The translations under genes were made by a program, and so were the position numbers. 64,000 nucleotides of DNA from Diaphorobacter sp. HDW4A (GTDB lineage Bacteria > Pseudomonadota > Gammaproteobacteria > Burkholderiales > Burkholderiaceae_C). Within the stretch, counting starts at the first letter, position 1; each line of letters begins with the position of its first letter. Location: NCBI RefSeq assembly GCF_011305995.1, contig NZ_CP049910.1, forward strand, positions 6,413,427 through 6,477,426, written 5' to 3'. This document shows, one piece after another, positions 16,387 to 24,940 of the stretch. The notes under the pieces were generated by a model. The model saw only the letters and a list, made by a program, of their open reading frames with translations, was not told the DNA's origin and searched no databases.

Positions 16387-18678
16387 ATGAGCGAGCAGAA
16401 GATCGAGTTCTACAAGGGCCCGGCCGGTGGTTGGGGTGCGCTCAACAGCGTGAAGAATGCGCTGCTGCGGCAGGACATTCCGCTCAAGGGCGCGAAGACG
16501 CTGCTCTCGGCCAACCAGCCCGACGGCTTTGACTGCCCGGGCTGCGCGTGGCCGGATCGCCACCACGCATCCACTTTTGAATTCTGCGAAAACGGCGTCA
16601 AGGCGGTGGCCGCCGAGGCCACCGCGCGCCGCGCGGGCCCCGCGCTGTTTGCGCGGCACACGGTCAGCGAACTGGCCCGTCAGAGCGATTTCTGGCTTGA
16701 AGACCAAGGGCGGCTCACGCACCCGATGGTGTTCGATGCGGCGAGCGACAAGTACCTGCCGATCATGTGGGACGACGCGTTCGCGATCATCGCGCGGCAT
16801 CTGAACGCGCTGCCCGATCCGAATCAGGCAATCTTCTACACCTCGGGCCGGGCGAGCAACGAGGCCGCGTTTCTCTACCAGCTGTTCGTGCGCGAGTTCG
16901 GCACCAACAATTTTCCCGACTGCTCCAACATGTGCCACGAGCCGAGCGGCAGTGCCATGCGTCCGCAGATCGGCGTGGGCAAGGGCACGGTGGAGCTGGT
17001 CGATTTCGAGCGCGCCGACGCGATCTTCATCTTCGGCCAGAACCCCGGCACCAACCATCCGCGCATGCTCGGCGAGCTGCGCGAGGCGCACAAGCGCGGT
17101 GCGCGCATCGTGAGCTTCAACCCCTTGCGCGAGCGCGGGCTGGAGCGCTTTGCTGATCCGCAGGACAAGCTGGAGATGGCGACCTTCGGATCCACTCCCA
17201 TCAGCACGCATTACTTCCAACTGCGTGTGGGTGGCGATCTCGCGGCCGTCGAGGGCATGATGAAGCATGTGCTGGAGCAGGAAGACGCGAGCGGCGACGT
17301 GCTCGACCGCGTTTTCATCGCCGAGCACACGAGCGGTTTCGAGGCGCTTGCGCACAGCCTGCGCGATGAATCGTGGCAGCTGCTCGAAGAAGAGTCCGGC
17401 CTCAGCGAGGCGCAGATGCGTAGCGCGGCCGACATCTACATCGGCGCCAAGAGCGTGATCGCCTGCTGGGGCATGGGCATCACGCAGCACGTGCATTCGG
17501 TGGCGACGATCCAGATGATCGTGGACCTGCTGATGCTGCGCGGCAACCTTGGCCGCCCCGGCGCGGGCGCATGCCCCGTGCGCGGGCACAGCAATGTGCA
17601 GGGCGACCGCACCATGGGCATCTGGGAAAAACCGCCCGCTGCGCTGCTCGACAAACTGAAAGCGGTCTACGGCTTCGAACCGCCGCGCGAAAACGGTGTG
17701 GACACGGTCGAGGCCATCGCCGCCATGCGCGATGGCGACGCCAAGGTGTTCTTTGCGCTCGGCGGCAACTTCGCTGCGGCCACGCCCGACACGTATGAAA
17801 CCTGGAAGGCCTTGCAGCGTTGTGATCTCACCGTTCACGTGACCACCAAGCTCAACCGCAGCCACGTGGTGCATGGCAAGGAAGCGCTGATCCTGCCGTG
17901 CCTCGGTCGCACCGAGATCGACATGCAGGCCGGTGGCGTGCAGGGCGTGACGGTGGAAGACTCGATGAGCATGGTGCACATCTCCATGGGCATCAACCCC
18001 CCCGCGTCGGGGCATCTGCTGTCCGAGCCCGCCATCGTCGCGCGGCTCGCGCATGCGACGCTTGGCGAACGCAGCCGCGTGAACTGGCTGCAGCTCGTGG
18101 GCAATTACGCGCTGATCCGCGACGAGATCGAAAAGGTGTTCCCCGACTTCGCCCGCTTCAACGAGCGCGTGGCCGTGCCCGGCGGCTTTCGCCTACGCAA
18201 CACGGCGAGCGAGCGGGTGTGGACCACGGCGAACGGCAAGGCGTCGTTCGTGGCGCACGCGGTGCCGCGTGATACGCCCTCGCACCGCGCGCGCGAGCGG
18301 GTGCGTGACCAGGTCGTATTCACGCTGCTCACCACGCGCTCGCACGACCAGTACAACACCACCATCTACGGCATGGACGACCGCTATCGTGGCGTGTTCG
18401 GCCAGCGCCGCGTGGTCTTCATCCATGCCGACGACATCCGCGCGCTGGGCATGAATGATGGCGACTGGATCAATATCCGCACCGTCTGGGATGATGGTCA
18501 GGAGCGCCGCGCCGACGGCTTCAAGCTGGTGGCCTATGACATTCCGCGCGGCAATCTCGCGGCGTATTACCCCGAGACCAATCCGCTGGTCCCGCTGTCG
18601 GCCGTGGCTGCGAATGCGGGCACGCCGACCTCCAAGTCCATCCCCGTGGTGCTGGAGCCGGGCAGGGCGTCTGTGTGA
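16387..18678 (+). CDS. FdhF/YdeP family molybdopterin oxidoreductase
   Basis: A 763-residue member of the DMSO-reductase superfamily, YdeP/FdhF-like subgroup. An N-terminal DGFDCPGCAWPD motif (about 42-53) is the reduced Fe-S-binding region typical of this subgroup. The molybdopterin domains include YTSGRASNEAAF (about 157), NMCHEPSG, FGQNPGTNHPRML and the C-terminal dinucleotide-binding domain ending near TSKSIPV. The physiological substrate of the subgroup is not firmly established; E. coli YdeP is linked to acid resistance. AAGGAG lies 7 nt before the ATG at 16387. Its stop overlaps the next start by 4 nt (GTGA), implying coupled expression. Confidence 0.9.
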   Translation: MSEQKIEFYKGPAGGWGALNSVKNALLRQDIPLKGAKTLLSANQPDGFDCPGCAWPDRHHASTFEFCENGVKAVAAEATARRAGPALFARHTVSELARQSDFWLEDQGRLTHPMVFDAASDKYLPIMWDDAFAIIARHLNALPDPNQAIFYTSGRASNEAAFLYQLFVREFGTNNFPDCSNMCHEPSGSAMRPQIGVGKGTVELVDFERADAIFIFGQNPGTNHPRMLGELREAHKRGARIVSFNPLRERGLERFADPQDKLEMATFGSTPISTHYFQLRVGGDLAAVEGMMKHVLEQEDASGDVLDRVFIAEHTSGFEALAHSLRDESWQLLEEESGLSEAQMRSAADIYIGAKSVIACWGMGITQHVHSVATIQMIVDLLMLRGNLGRPGAGACPVRGHSNVQGDRTMGIWEKPPAALLDKLKAVYGFEPPRENGVDTVEAIAAMRDGDAKVFFALGGNFAAATPDTYETWKALQRCDLTVHVTTKLNRSHVVHGKEALILPCLGRTEIDMQAGGVQGVTVEDSMSMVHISMGINPPASGHLLSEPAIVARLAHATLGERSRVNWLQLVGNYALIRDEIEKVFPDFARFNERVAVPGGFRLRNTASERVWTTANGKASFVAHAVPRDTPSHRARERVRDQVVFTLLTTRSHDQYNTTIYGMDDRYRGVFGQRRVVFIHADDIRALGMNDGDWINIRTVWDDGQERRADGFKLVAYDIPRGNLAAYYPETNPLVPLSAVAANAGTPTSKSIPVVLEPGRASV

Positions 18679-18989
18679 GCGTGACGCACGAAGACGAAGC
18701 ACCACCGTCATCACCCATTCCGCTGGCCGCTCGCATTCTGCTGGCGCTCGCGCAGGAGCTGCAGGCGCGGGGCGATGAGACGGCGATGGCGACGGTGCCG
18801 CTGTCGCGTTTGTCAAAAATTCTGGGAGAAAGCGCCAGCGTGCTGATGCGCGAGATCACGCTGATGAGCGATGCGCAGATCGGAGCCCAGTGCGGGCCCG
18901 GCTGGGTCAGCTTGCGGCAGGACGAGTCGCGCTGGCTGGTGCTGCTGACGCCCGCAGGCCGCGCGCTTCTGGAAGAAGGCGCGCGGTAG
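18675..18989 (+). CDS. small winged-helix-like protein translationally coupled to the oxidoreductase
   Basis: A 104-residue protein starting at GTG 18675, whose start overlaps the oxidoreductase stop (GTGA). After a disordered acidic start, about residues 16-60 form helices compatible with a small winged helix (PLAARILLALAQELQ and PLSRLSKILGESASVLMREI). A C-terminal wing-like strand pair follows (WVSLRQDESRWLVLLT). No other domain is present. The coupling implies a role with the molybdoenzyme, for example regulation or maturation; that is inference. It is convergent with the bile-acid symporter gene 9 nt further on. Confidence 0.7.
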   Translation: MSVTHEDEAPPSSPIPLAARILLALAQELQARGDETAMATVPLSRLSKILGESASVLMREITLMSDAQIGAQCGPGWVSLRQDESRWLVLLTPAGRALLEEGAR

Positions 18990-18998
18990 CGGTTTGGC

Positions 18999-19934
18999 TC
19001 AACGCGTGTTGTTGTCGAAGCGCTGAAAAATCGTGGCGATGATGGGGCCGGAGATGTTGTGCCACACGCTGAAGATCGCGCTTGGCACGGCAGCCAGCGG
19101 CGAGAAGTGGGCGGTGGCCAGCGCCACGCCGAGGCCTGAGTTCTGCATGCCGACCTCGATGGCCAGCGTCTTTCGCTTGGGCACGCTCATGCCGAACAGC
19201 TTGGCGAGGCCGTAGCCGAGCAGATAGCCGAGACCGTTGTGCAGCACCACGACGGCAAAGATCATCAGACCACTGGAGGCGATGCGCTGCTGGTTGCCCG
19301 ACACGACGGCGGCCACGATGGCGACGATGGCGACCACTGACACGAGCGGCAGCACGTCGACGGCGGCCTTGACCTTGTCGCGCAGAAAGGTCTGGCAGAT
19401 CACGCCCAGCGCAATCGGCAACACCACCACCTGAACGATGGACCAGAACATGGCGGCCGCGCTCACCTCGATCCACTGGCTGGCCAGCAGATAGATCAGC
19501 GCGGGTGTCACGATAGGTGCGAGCAGGGTGGTGACGGAAGTGATGGCGACTGACAGCGCGACGTCGCCGCGTGCCAGAAAGGTCATCACGTTAGAGGCCG
19601 TGCCGCCGGGGCAGCAGCCCACGAGGATCACGCCTACGGCCACTTCGGGCGGCAGGTTCAGGGTCTTGGACAGCGCCCAGGCAAGCCCCGGCATGATGAC
19701 GAACTGGCCGATCACGCCGATGGTCACATCGCGCGGACGGCGCAGCACTTCGCGGAAATCTTCCTTGGACAGCGTCAGGCCCATGCCGAACATGATGATG
19801 CCCAGAAGCGGCACCACATAGGGTCCGATCCATTTGAATTGTGCGGGGAAACAGAAGGCCAGAATGGCGAAAAGCAACGTCCAGAGAGCGAACGTTTTGC
19901 CAACGAATTGGCTCAGGCGAGCGATAGCCTGCAT
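18999..19934 (-). CDS. bile acid:sodium symporter (BASS) family protein
   Basis: A 311-residue polytopic membrane protein with about nine to ten hydrophobic helices. Family motifs include [16 protein letters not shown] (about 47-62), the crossover region [18 protein letters not shown] (about 108-125) and the late helix with ECG-like [14 protein letters not shown] (about 262-275). Bacterial members transport organic anions with Na+; the substrate here is unknown. AAGGA 9 nt upstream supports the ATG at 19934 over the in-frame ATG at 19985. It is monocistronic, converging on the wHTH-like gene. Confidence 0.9.
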   Translation of the reverse strand: MQAIARLSQFVGKTFALWTLLFAILAFCFPAQFKWIGPYVVPLLGIIMFGMGLTLSKEDFREVLRRPRDVTIGVIGQFVIMPGLAWALSKTLNLPPEVAVGVILVGCCPGGTASNVMTFLARGDVALSVAITSVTTLLAPIVTPALIYLLASQWIEVSAAAMFWSIVQVVVLPIALGVICQTFLRDKVKAAVDVLPLVSVVAIVAIVAAVVSGNQQRIASSGLMIFAVVVLHNGLGYLLGYGLAKLFGMSVPKRKTLAIEVGMQNSGLGVALATAHFSPLAAVPSAIFSVWHNISGPIIATIFQRFDNNTR

Positions 19935-20206
19935 GGTGAAAGATCCTTGACTCAAAAACCGTGCAGCGCGGCGTTGGGTATGCAAGGCGCTGCAGTGACC
20001 GCAGGGCGGTCAGATCGACAGATGGGCAAGGTTCACAGCCAGGGATGTCGGCGCAGAACTTCCCGAAAGACAGACACAGATAAGTGCGATGGCCACGCGA
20101 CACGGGTTGGCACGCGGGGCACATCGGGAATCTTAGGGAGTTTGCGATACCGACGTTGTGCGCAGGTCATTCGCCGCGGCGCTGTCAAGCGCCCGGAGTG
20201 ATGAAA

Positions 20207-21460
20207 TCAACGGGTTCCGCGCGCCAGAATCTGCGGCGGCTGCAGCGCCGCATTCAACGCCTCGTCGCGCAGCCAGCGATTGCCGGGCATGTAGAGATAG
20301 TCCTCGCAGTTGGATGCCTCGCAGCGCTGGCTGTCGATGATCTCGAGAATCACCGCGTCGCGCGTTCCGTCATCGGTGGAGCGTCCCTTTACACGCACCG
20401 CGACGATGCGGCCCTGTTCGTCCCAGTTCGCAATCGGCCCGCGCAGCAGCACGTGCGACCAGTCGTAGCGACTGCCATTGGCGGGGCGCACCGTGGCTTC
20501 GACGGGAGTGCGTGCCTCGTGCATGCGCACCGCCACGAGGATCACATCGTTGCCGAAGCGAAAGGGATTCTTCTCGAGCGCGCGCAGCTCGACGTAGCGC
20601 GTCGCGCCGTGCTTGCGTGCAAACGCGCGCAGGCGTTTCTCGTTGGCCTGCAACTGCTCGGCTTGCTGCTTGTCGCGCTGGGTGCTGGCCTGCTGTTGCG
20701 CCGCTCGGTTACTGTAGCTCTGCCAGGTGTGGGGTGCGGCGTCGGCCGACGCGCTGATGGTTCTGGAGGCCTGTGCCACACCGCCCGGAATGTTGCCGTA
20801 GGAATCGGGCGACCAGCCCGTGCGCTCGTGCAGCAGCACGCGCAGTTGGCGGCCTTTCAAGGTCTCGGCGCCCGAGGCTTTGCAGATGGAAAGCCAGCGC
20901 GCATACGCCTTGTCCATCCAGCCCTTGGCGAGATCGTCGTTCGCGAAATCACCGTTGGCCGAAACCTGCAGGCTCAGCGGCTGGCAGATCGATGGCGGCA
21001 GCCTGCCGTCCACGCGGCTCTCCACCCAGAGCCGTCCGGCCTTCGCGCCCTTGGGTGCATCAAGCGAGCCTGTGTCGAGCAGCACGCGCGTGGTGTCCAC
21101 GCGCTTGGCACCCACGCTCTGTGGATCCGAAAGAAAGATGCCCTGTGTGAACTTTCCTTGCCAAACGACGGGTGCAGCGGATGGTGCGTGGCGCAACTGC
21201 CAGGACGCCTTGCCATTGCCCTCCGCAAGCCCGTTTGTGCACGCACCTTCGTATTGGGCGATGTACTCGCTGCTGCGCAACTGGCCCGAGGCCAGCACCT
21301 CGCAGCCACCGGTGTTTACGCCCTCGGGTGCGGCGTGGGCGACCACCGCTATTGCGCCGTGTGCAAGTAAGCAGGCCGAAACGAATGCGCGCAGACGTCC
21401 GCGCAGCGCAACGTGCGAATGCTGTAGGAATGACGGCGGAATGGATTGGCGGCACAACAC
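20207..21460 (-). CDS. hypothetical exported protein with MORN-like segment
   Basis: A 417-residue protein I do not recognise. A probable signal peptide ends near AHAAPEG (about residue 45). The next part contains a MORN-like turn (YEGACTNGLAEGNGKASW), suggesting beta-hairpins at the cell surface. A Gln/Lys-rich helical linker (about 245-270) separates it from a C-terminal domain with YVELRALEKNPFRFGNDVILVAVRM. The GTG at 21460 has GGGAG 10 nt upstream; an ATG at 21502 adds 14 residues without a ribosome site. It is downstream of mnmH on the same strand with a 96-nt gap. Function unknown. Confidence 0.65.
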   Translation of the reverse strand: MLCRQSIPPSFLQHSHVALRGRLRAFVSACLLAHGAIAVVAHAAPEGVNTGGCEVLASGQLRSSEYIAQYEGACTNGLAEGNGKASWQLRHAPSAAPVVWQGKFTQGIFLSDPQSVGAKRVDTTRVLLDTGSLDAPKGAKAGRLWVESRVDGRLPPSICQPLSLQVSANGDFANDDLAKGWMDKAYARWLSICKASGAETLKGRQLRVLLHERTGWSPDSYGNIPGGVAQASRTISASADAAPHTWQSYSNRAAQQQASTQRDKQQAEQLQANEKRLRAFARKHGATRYVELRALEKNPFRFGNDVILVAVRMHEARTPVEATVRPANGSRYDWSHVLLRGPIANWDEQGRIVAVRVKGRSTDDGTRDAVILEIIDSQRCEASNCEDYLYMPGNRWLRDEALNAALQPPQILARGTR

Positions 21461-21556
21461 GGTGGAAGGACTCCCTGAGATGGATGGTTCGATGGATACC
21501 ATCCGACTATGTCAGAGAGGCCGTGCGCAGAGTGTCAGCGTTTGTAGTAGCTGGGC

Positions 21557-22609
21557 TCAGTTTTCCAGCGCGATGATCTGCGCGGCGATGCGGTCGATGT
21601 CTGTCTCTTCCAGCGAGCTGGCCTCGATCTTCCGGCGCTGCTCCCAGCCGCTGAAATGATTCGATTGCGAGCGTTCGTAGTGGGGGTCGTAGTGCATGCG
21701 CATAAGCTCGGCGAACAGGGGTGAGAGCGATTTCTCGCGTGCCCATTCCTGCCAGCGTCCCACGGTTTCCTTGCCGAGTGATTCAGTCAGCACGCTGAGT
21801 TTGCCGGTGAGTGCATCGACGTCATCACCCAGATACGCGTAGTCGCGCAGCAAGTAGGACAGGCGTGCCTCGGCCGTGGCGGCAATCTCGATGGTGGGCG
21901 CGGCGCGCATCTGGGTGACCAACGGCAGCGGCACCGAGAGGCGTCCGATACGCGCGCTTTCGCCCTCCACATACAGTGGGCGAGAAAGGTCCAGCGTCTC
22001 CAGCACGGTACCGATCTGGGTCTCGAAATTCTTCTGCGAAGGCTGCTCCACGCCAGGCAGACTGCCGAGCATCGAGCCCTTGTGGCGCGCGCAGTGCTCC
22101 AGATCGAGCACCTGCGCACCCTGTTCGGTGAGTGCCTGCAGCACGCGCGTCTTGGCGCTGCCGGTGGCTCCCAGAATCACGCGCAACTGCAGCCTGGGGA
22201 CGATGTCCTCGATCTGCGAAATGACATGCCGACGGAACGACTTGTAGCCGCCCGCGAGCTGCTGGGCGTCCCAGCCGACAAGGCGCATCCAGTGCACCAT
22301 CGAGCCGCTGCGCATGCCGCCGCGCCAGCAGTAGACCAACGGCTTCCAGCGTTCGGGCCGGTCGGCGAACTGTTCCTTCAGATGCTTTGCCAGATTGGCC
22401 GCCACCATCGCGCCGCCCACGCGACGCGCCTCGAACGCGCCTTGCTGCACGTAGATTGTGCCGACGATGGCGCGCTCCTCGTTGTCGAGCACCGGGCAGT
22501 TGATGGCACCGGGAATATGATCGAGGGCGAACTCCGCAGGCGAGCGCGCATCGATGATGGCGTCGAAACGGTGGCGGTCTGCGGGGCGTACGGGCTGGAA
22601 ATGGGACAT
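21557..22609 (-). CDS. mnmH: tRNA 2-selenouridine synthase
   Basis: A 350-residue enzyme (SelU/MnmH) that replaces sulfur with selenium at the wobble 2-thiouridine of tRNAs for Lys, Glu and Gln. The N-terminal rhodanese domain has IIDARSPAEFALDHIPGA (about 18-35) and the catalytic loop YCWRGGMRSGS with Cys near 93. The C-terminal P-loop domain has a Walker A variant GATGSAKT (about 145-152). It is divergent from selD, which supplies the selenophosphate donor; the two share a 146-bp promoter interval. Length and motifs are normal. Confidence 0.94.
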   Translation of the reverse strand: MSHFQPVRPADRHRFDAIIDARSPAEFALDHIPGAINCPVLDNEERAIVGTIYVQQGAFEARRVGGAMVAANLAKHLKEQFADRPERWKPLVYCWRGGMRSGSMVHWMRLVGWDAQQLAGGYKSFRRHVISQIEDIVPRLQLRVILGATGSAKTRVLQALTEQGAQVLDLEHCARHKGSMLGSLPGVEQPSQKNFETQIGTVLETLDLSRPLYVEGESARIGRLSVPLPLVTQMRAAPTIEIAATAEARLSYLLRDYAYLGDDVDALTGKLSVLTESLGKETVGRWQEWAREKSLSPLFAELMRMHYDPHYERSQSNHFSGWEQRRKIEASSLEETDIDRIAAQIIALEN

Positions 22610-22755
22610 GGGGCTTGGAGTTGGAGGGCCAAACTATACCGGGGCTCGTTTGGCAGCGTTGTCCGCGCGAGTATCCGCGTGCCCAGGTTGAGTGCTCCGA
22701 ATCTGGGATGATCAGGGCTGAGTTCCCCGTCATCCCATTACCCTTTCGGACTGCC

Positions 22756-23841
22756 ATGACCGCATCAGCACCCACCCCCGCCACCACCACAGCTACGCCC
22801 GCATTACCGCGCCTGACTTCGCTGTCGCACGGTGGCGGCTGCGGCTGCAAGATCGCTCCGGGGGTGCTGTCGGAGATCCTCCAATCGAGCGGCGCGAACG
22901 CCGTGATTCCGCCCGAGTTGATGGTCGGCATCGAAACCTCGGACGACGCCGCCGTCTACAAGCTCAACGACCAGCAGGCGCTAGTTGCCACGACCGACTT
23001 CTTCATGCCCATCGTGGACGACCCGTACGAATTCGGCCGTATCGCAGCGACCAATGCGCTGTCGGACGTCTATGCCATGGGCGGCAGGCCCATCATGGCG
23101 CTGGCGCTCGTCGCCATGCCCATCAACGTTTTGCCGCTCGACGTGATCGGCGCCATCGTGCGCGGCGGTCAGGATGTGTGCCGCGCAGCCGGCATTCCGA
23201 TTGCGGGCGGCCACACCATCGACTCGGTCGAGCCCATCTACGGCCTCGTCGCCATGGGGCTCGTTCACCCCGACCGCGTGCGCCGCAACGCCGAAGCCAA
23301 GGCCGGTGATGTGCTCGTGCTCGGCAAGCCGCTCGGCGTGGGCATCTATTCCGCCGCGCTCAAGAAGCTCAAGCTCGACGACGCAGGCTACCGCAAAATG
23401 ATCGCCAACACCACGCGCTTGAACACCCCCGGCCCGCTGCTCGCCGAACTGCCGGGCGTGCGTGCGATCACCGACGTGACGGGCTTCGGCCTCGCCGGAC
23501 ACGCGCTCGAAATGGCACGCGGCGCTGGTGTCAAGATCGTCGTTGACTGGGCCAAGGTGCCGCTGCTGCCCGGCGTCGTCCAGCTTGCCGAGCAAGGCAA
23601 CGTGACCGGCGCCAGCGGCCGTAATTGGGCCGCCTACGGCACCGATGTGCAGCTCGCCCCGGGCCTGCACGCCACCACGCAGAATCTCCTCAGCGACCCC
23701 CAGACTTCGGGGGGCCTGCTCGTCTCCTGCGCCCCCGAAGCCGTCAACGACGTGCTTGCGATCTTCGCGCGCGAAGGCTTTGAAGCGGCAGCCGTCATCG
23801 GTCATGTCGAGGCCGGAGCTGCCCAACTGCAGGTTGCGTGA
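22756..23841 (+). CDS. selD: selenide, water dikinase (SelD), cysteine form
   Basis: A 361-residue enzyme that makes selenophosphate from selenide and ATP. The N-terminal HGGGCGCK motif holds the catalytic Cys29 and Lys32, matching E. coli Cys17/Lys20, so this is a Cys rather than Sec enzyme. The glycine-rich DDAAVY and TTDFFMPIVDDPYEFGRIAA segments follow. The start at 22756 is chosen to give the usual short tail before the motif; a longer frame from 22615 overlaps the divergent promoter region. Next to mnmH, it serves selenouridine tRNA modification. Genes for selenocysteine insertion (selA, selB, selC) are not in the window. Confidence 0.95.
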   Translation: MTASAPTPATTTATPALPRLTSLSHGGGCGCKIAPGVLSEILQSSGANAVIPPELMVGIETSDDAAVYKLNDQQALVATTDFFMPIVDDPYEFGRIAATNALSDVYAMGGRPIMALALVAMPINVLPLDVIGAIVRGGQDVCRAAGIPIAGGHTIDSVEPIYGLVAMGLVHPDRVRRNAEAKAGDVLVLGKPLGVGIYSAALKKLKLDDAGYRKMIANTTRLNTPGPLLAELPGVRAITDVTGFGLAGHALEMARGAGVKIVVDWAKVPLLPGVVQLAEQGNVTGASGRNWAAYGTDVQLAPGLHATTQNLLSDPQTSGGLLVSCAPEAVNDVLAIFAREGFEAAAVIGHVEAGAAQLQVA

Positions 23842-23909
23842 TTTTTTGTTTGTTTTTTCCGTTTTGGTTCTGATTTGAACCGTTTGAGTTGATTTGATTT
23901 GAGTTGAGT

Positions 23910-24395
23910 ATGCGTTCCGAACTTGTGATCCGCCCCGCCGTCATCGGCGACACCGACACCATCCTGCGTTTCATCCGCGATCTCGCGATCTTTGAAAACG
24001 CCGAAAACGAAGTGCTGACCACTGCAGCGCATGTACATCGCACCATCTTTTCCGAAGGTGCTACGGCCCATGCGTTGATCTGCGAGAGCGCGGGCAAGCC
24101 CATCGGGTTTGCGGTCTACTTCTATAACTACTCCACTTGGCAGGGGCGCAACGGCGTTTATCTCGAAGACCTGTACATCGACCCCGAGGCACGGGGCATG
24201 GGTGCGGGCAAGGCGATGCTCAAGCACATCGCGAAGATCGCTGTGGATAACGACTGCGGGCGATTCGAGTGGAGTGTGTTGGATTGGAATACACCTGCGA
24301 TCAAGGTGTATGACTCTATCGGGGCTAAGCCGCAGAGTGAGTGGATTCGGTATCGGTTGACGGGGGATGCGTTGTTGGAGTTGGCTTCTTCCTAA
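23910..24395 (+). CDS. GNAT family N-acetyltransferase (diamine-acetyltransferase-like)
   Basis: A 161-residue GNAT enzyme. The acetyl-CoA-binding motif A is VYLEDLYIDPEARGMGAGKAML (with the R/Q-x-x-G-x-G/A loop RGMGAGK near 101-107), preceded by the beta-strand FAVYFYNYSTWQGRNG. The latter segment is typical of spermidine/spermine or thialysine acetyltransferases, so a small amine substrate is likely; this is family inference. ATG at 23910 is preferred to the TTG six nt upstream. It is followed by the inverted repeat region and is convergent with hyuC. Confidence 0.85.
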   Translation: MRSELVIRPAVIGDTDTILRFIRDLAIFENAENEVLTTAAHVHRTIFSEGATAHALICESAGKPIGFAVYFYNYSTWQGRNGVYLEDLYIDPEARGMGAGKAMLKHIAKIAVDNDCGRFEWSVLDWNTPAIKVYDSIGAKPQSEWIRYRLTGDALLELASS

Positions 24396-24420
24396 GCTTA
24401 AGCCTTTGCCTTTGCTGGCG

Positions 24421-24604
24421 GCAGAGGCCGGGAGTTCCGCCCGGCGGCGGAGTCACCTTTTGCTTGCGCGCAAAAGGTAACCCAAAACGCGCTTTTCAAT
24501 ACCCGCGGCAGAATTCACTTTGCGACTGCGTCGCTCCGTTCGGACAACCGCCGCGAGCTAGATATTTCATAAGAGGAATATCCGGCACATCGCTTCGCTC
24601 GTGG
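24421..24604 (+). repeat. structured intergenic repeat, copy 1 (twin hairpin)
   Basis: The left arm of a large imperfect inverted pair between convergent genes. It holds two hairpins one nucleotide apart. The first is at 24434-24453 (stem GTTCCGCC/GGCGGAGT, 4-nt loop). The second is at 24455-24478 (stem ACCTTTTGC/GCAAAAGGT, 6-nt loop). A conserved tail follows, running through CGCGCTTTTCAATACC and CACATCGCTTCGCTCGTGG. Short frames in it are non-coding shadows. Confidence 0.75.
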
Positions 24605-24732
24605 CGCTCATCTCGCGACTTCGCGAGATGCTGGTGCGTCAGTGCTGTGTGATTTTTGATTTGTTCGTTGGGCACCCATCGCTTCAAAGCGCAGTGGGTA
24701 TTTGCACCCCAACCTCACTTCACCAACGCCCC

Positions 24733-24912
24733 CGGCACGAGCGAAGCGATGTGCCGTAAATACCTCTTGTAAACTGATTTCCGGCGGTTGCCAGAGCGGA
24801 GTGACGAAGGAACGCAGCGAGTTCCGCCGGAGGTATTCAAAGCGCATTTTTGGTGACTTTTTGGGCAAGACCAAAAAGTTACTGCCCCGGCGGGGGCAGT
24901 CCCGGCCTCTGA
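24733..24912 (-). repeat. structured intergenic repeat, copy 2 (twin hairpin, inverted)
   Basis: The right arm, in opposite orientation to the copy at 24421-24604. It carries the same architecture: hairpin 1 at 24881-24900 (ACTGCCCC/GGGGCAGT, 4-nt loop), a 1-nt gap, then hairpin 2 at 24856-24879 (ACTTTTTGG/CCAAAAAGT, 6-nt loop), then the same tail. Stem bases differ from copy 1, but the changes are paired, so base pairing is kept. Confidence 0.75.
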
Positions 24913-24940
24913 ACTCAAACAAAGAACAGAAGCAAAAAAA

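Noticed and set aside
16192..18054. A 620-codon open frame antisense to the molybdo-oxidoreductase
   Set aside because: Shadow of a high-GC gene; no ribosome site or family features.
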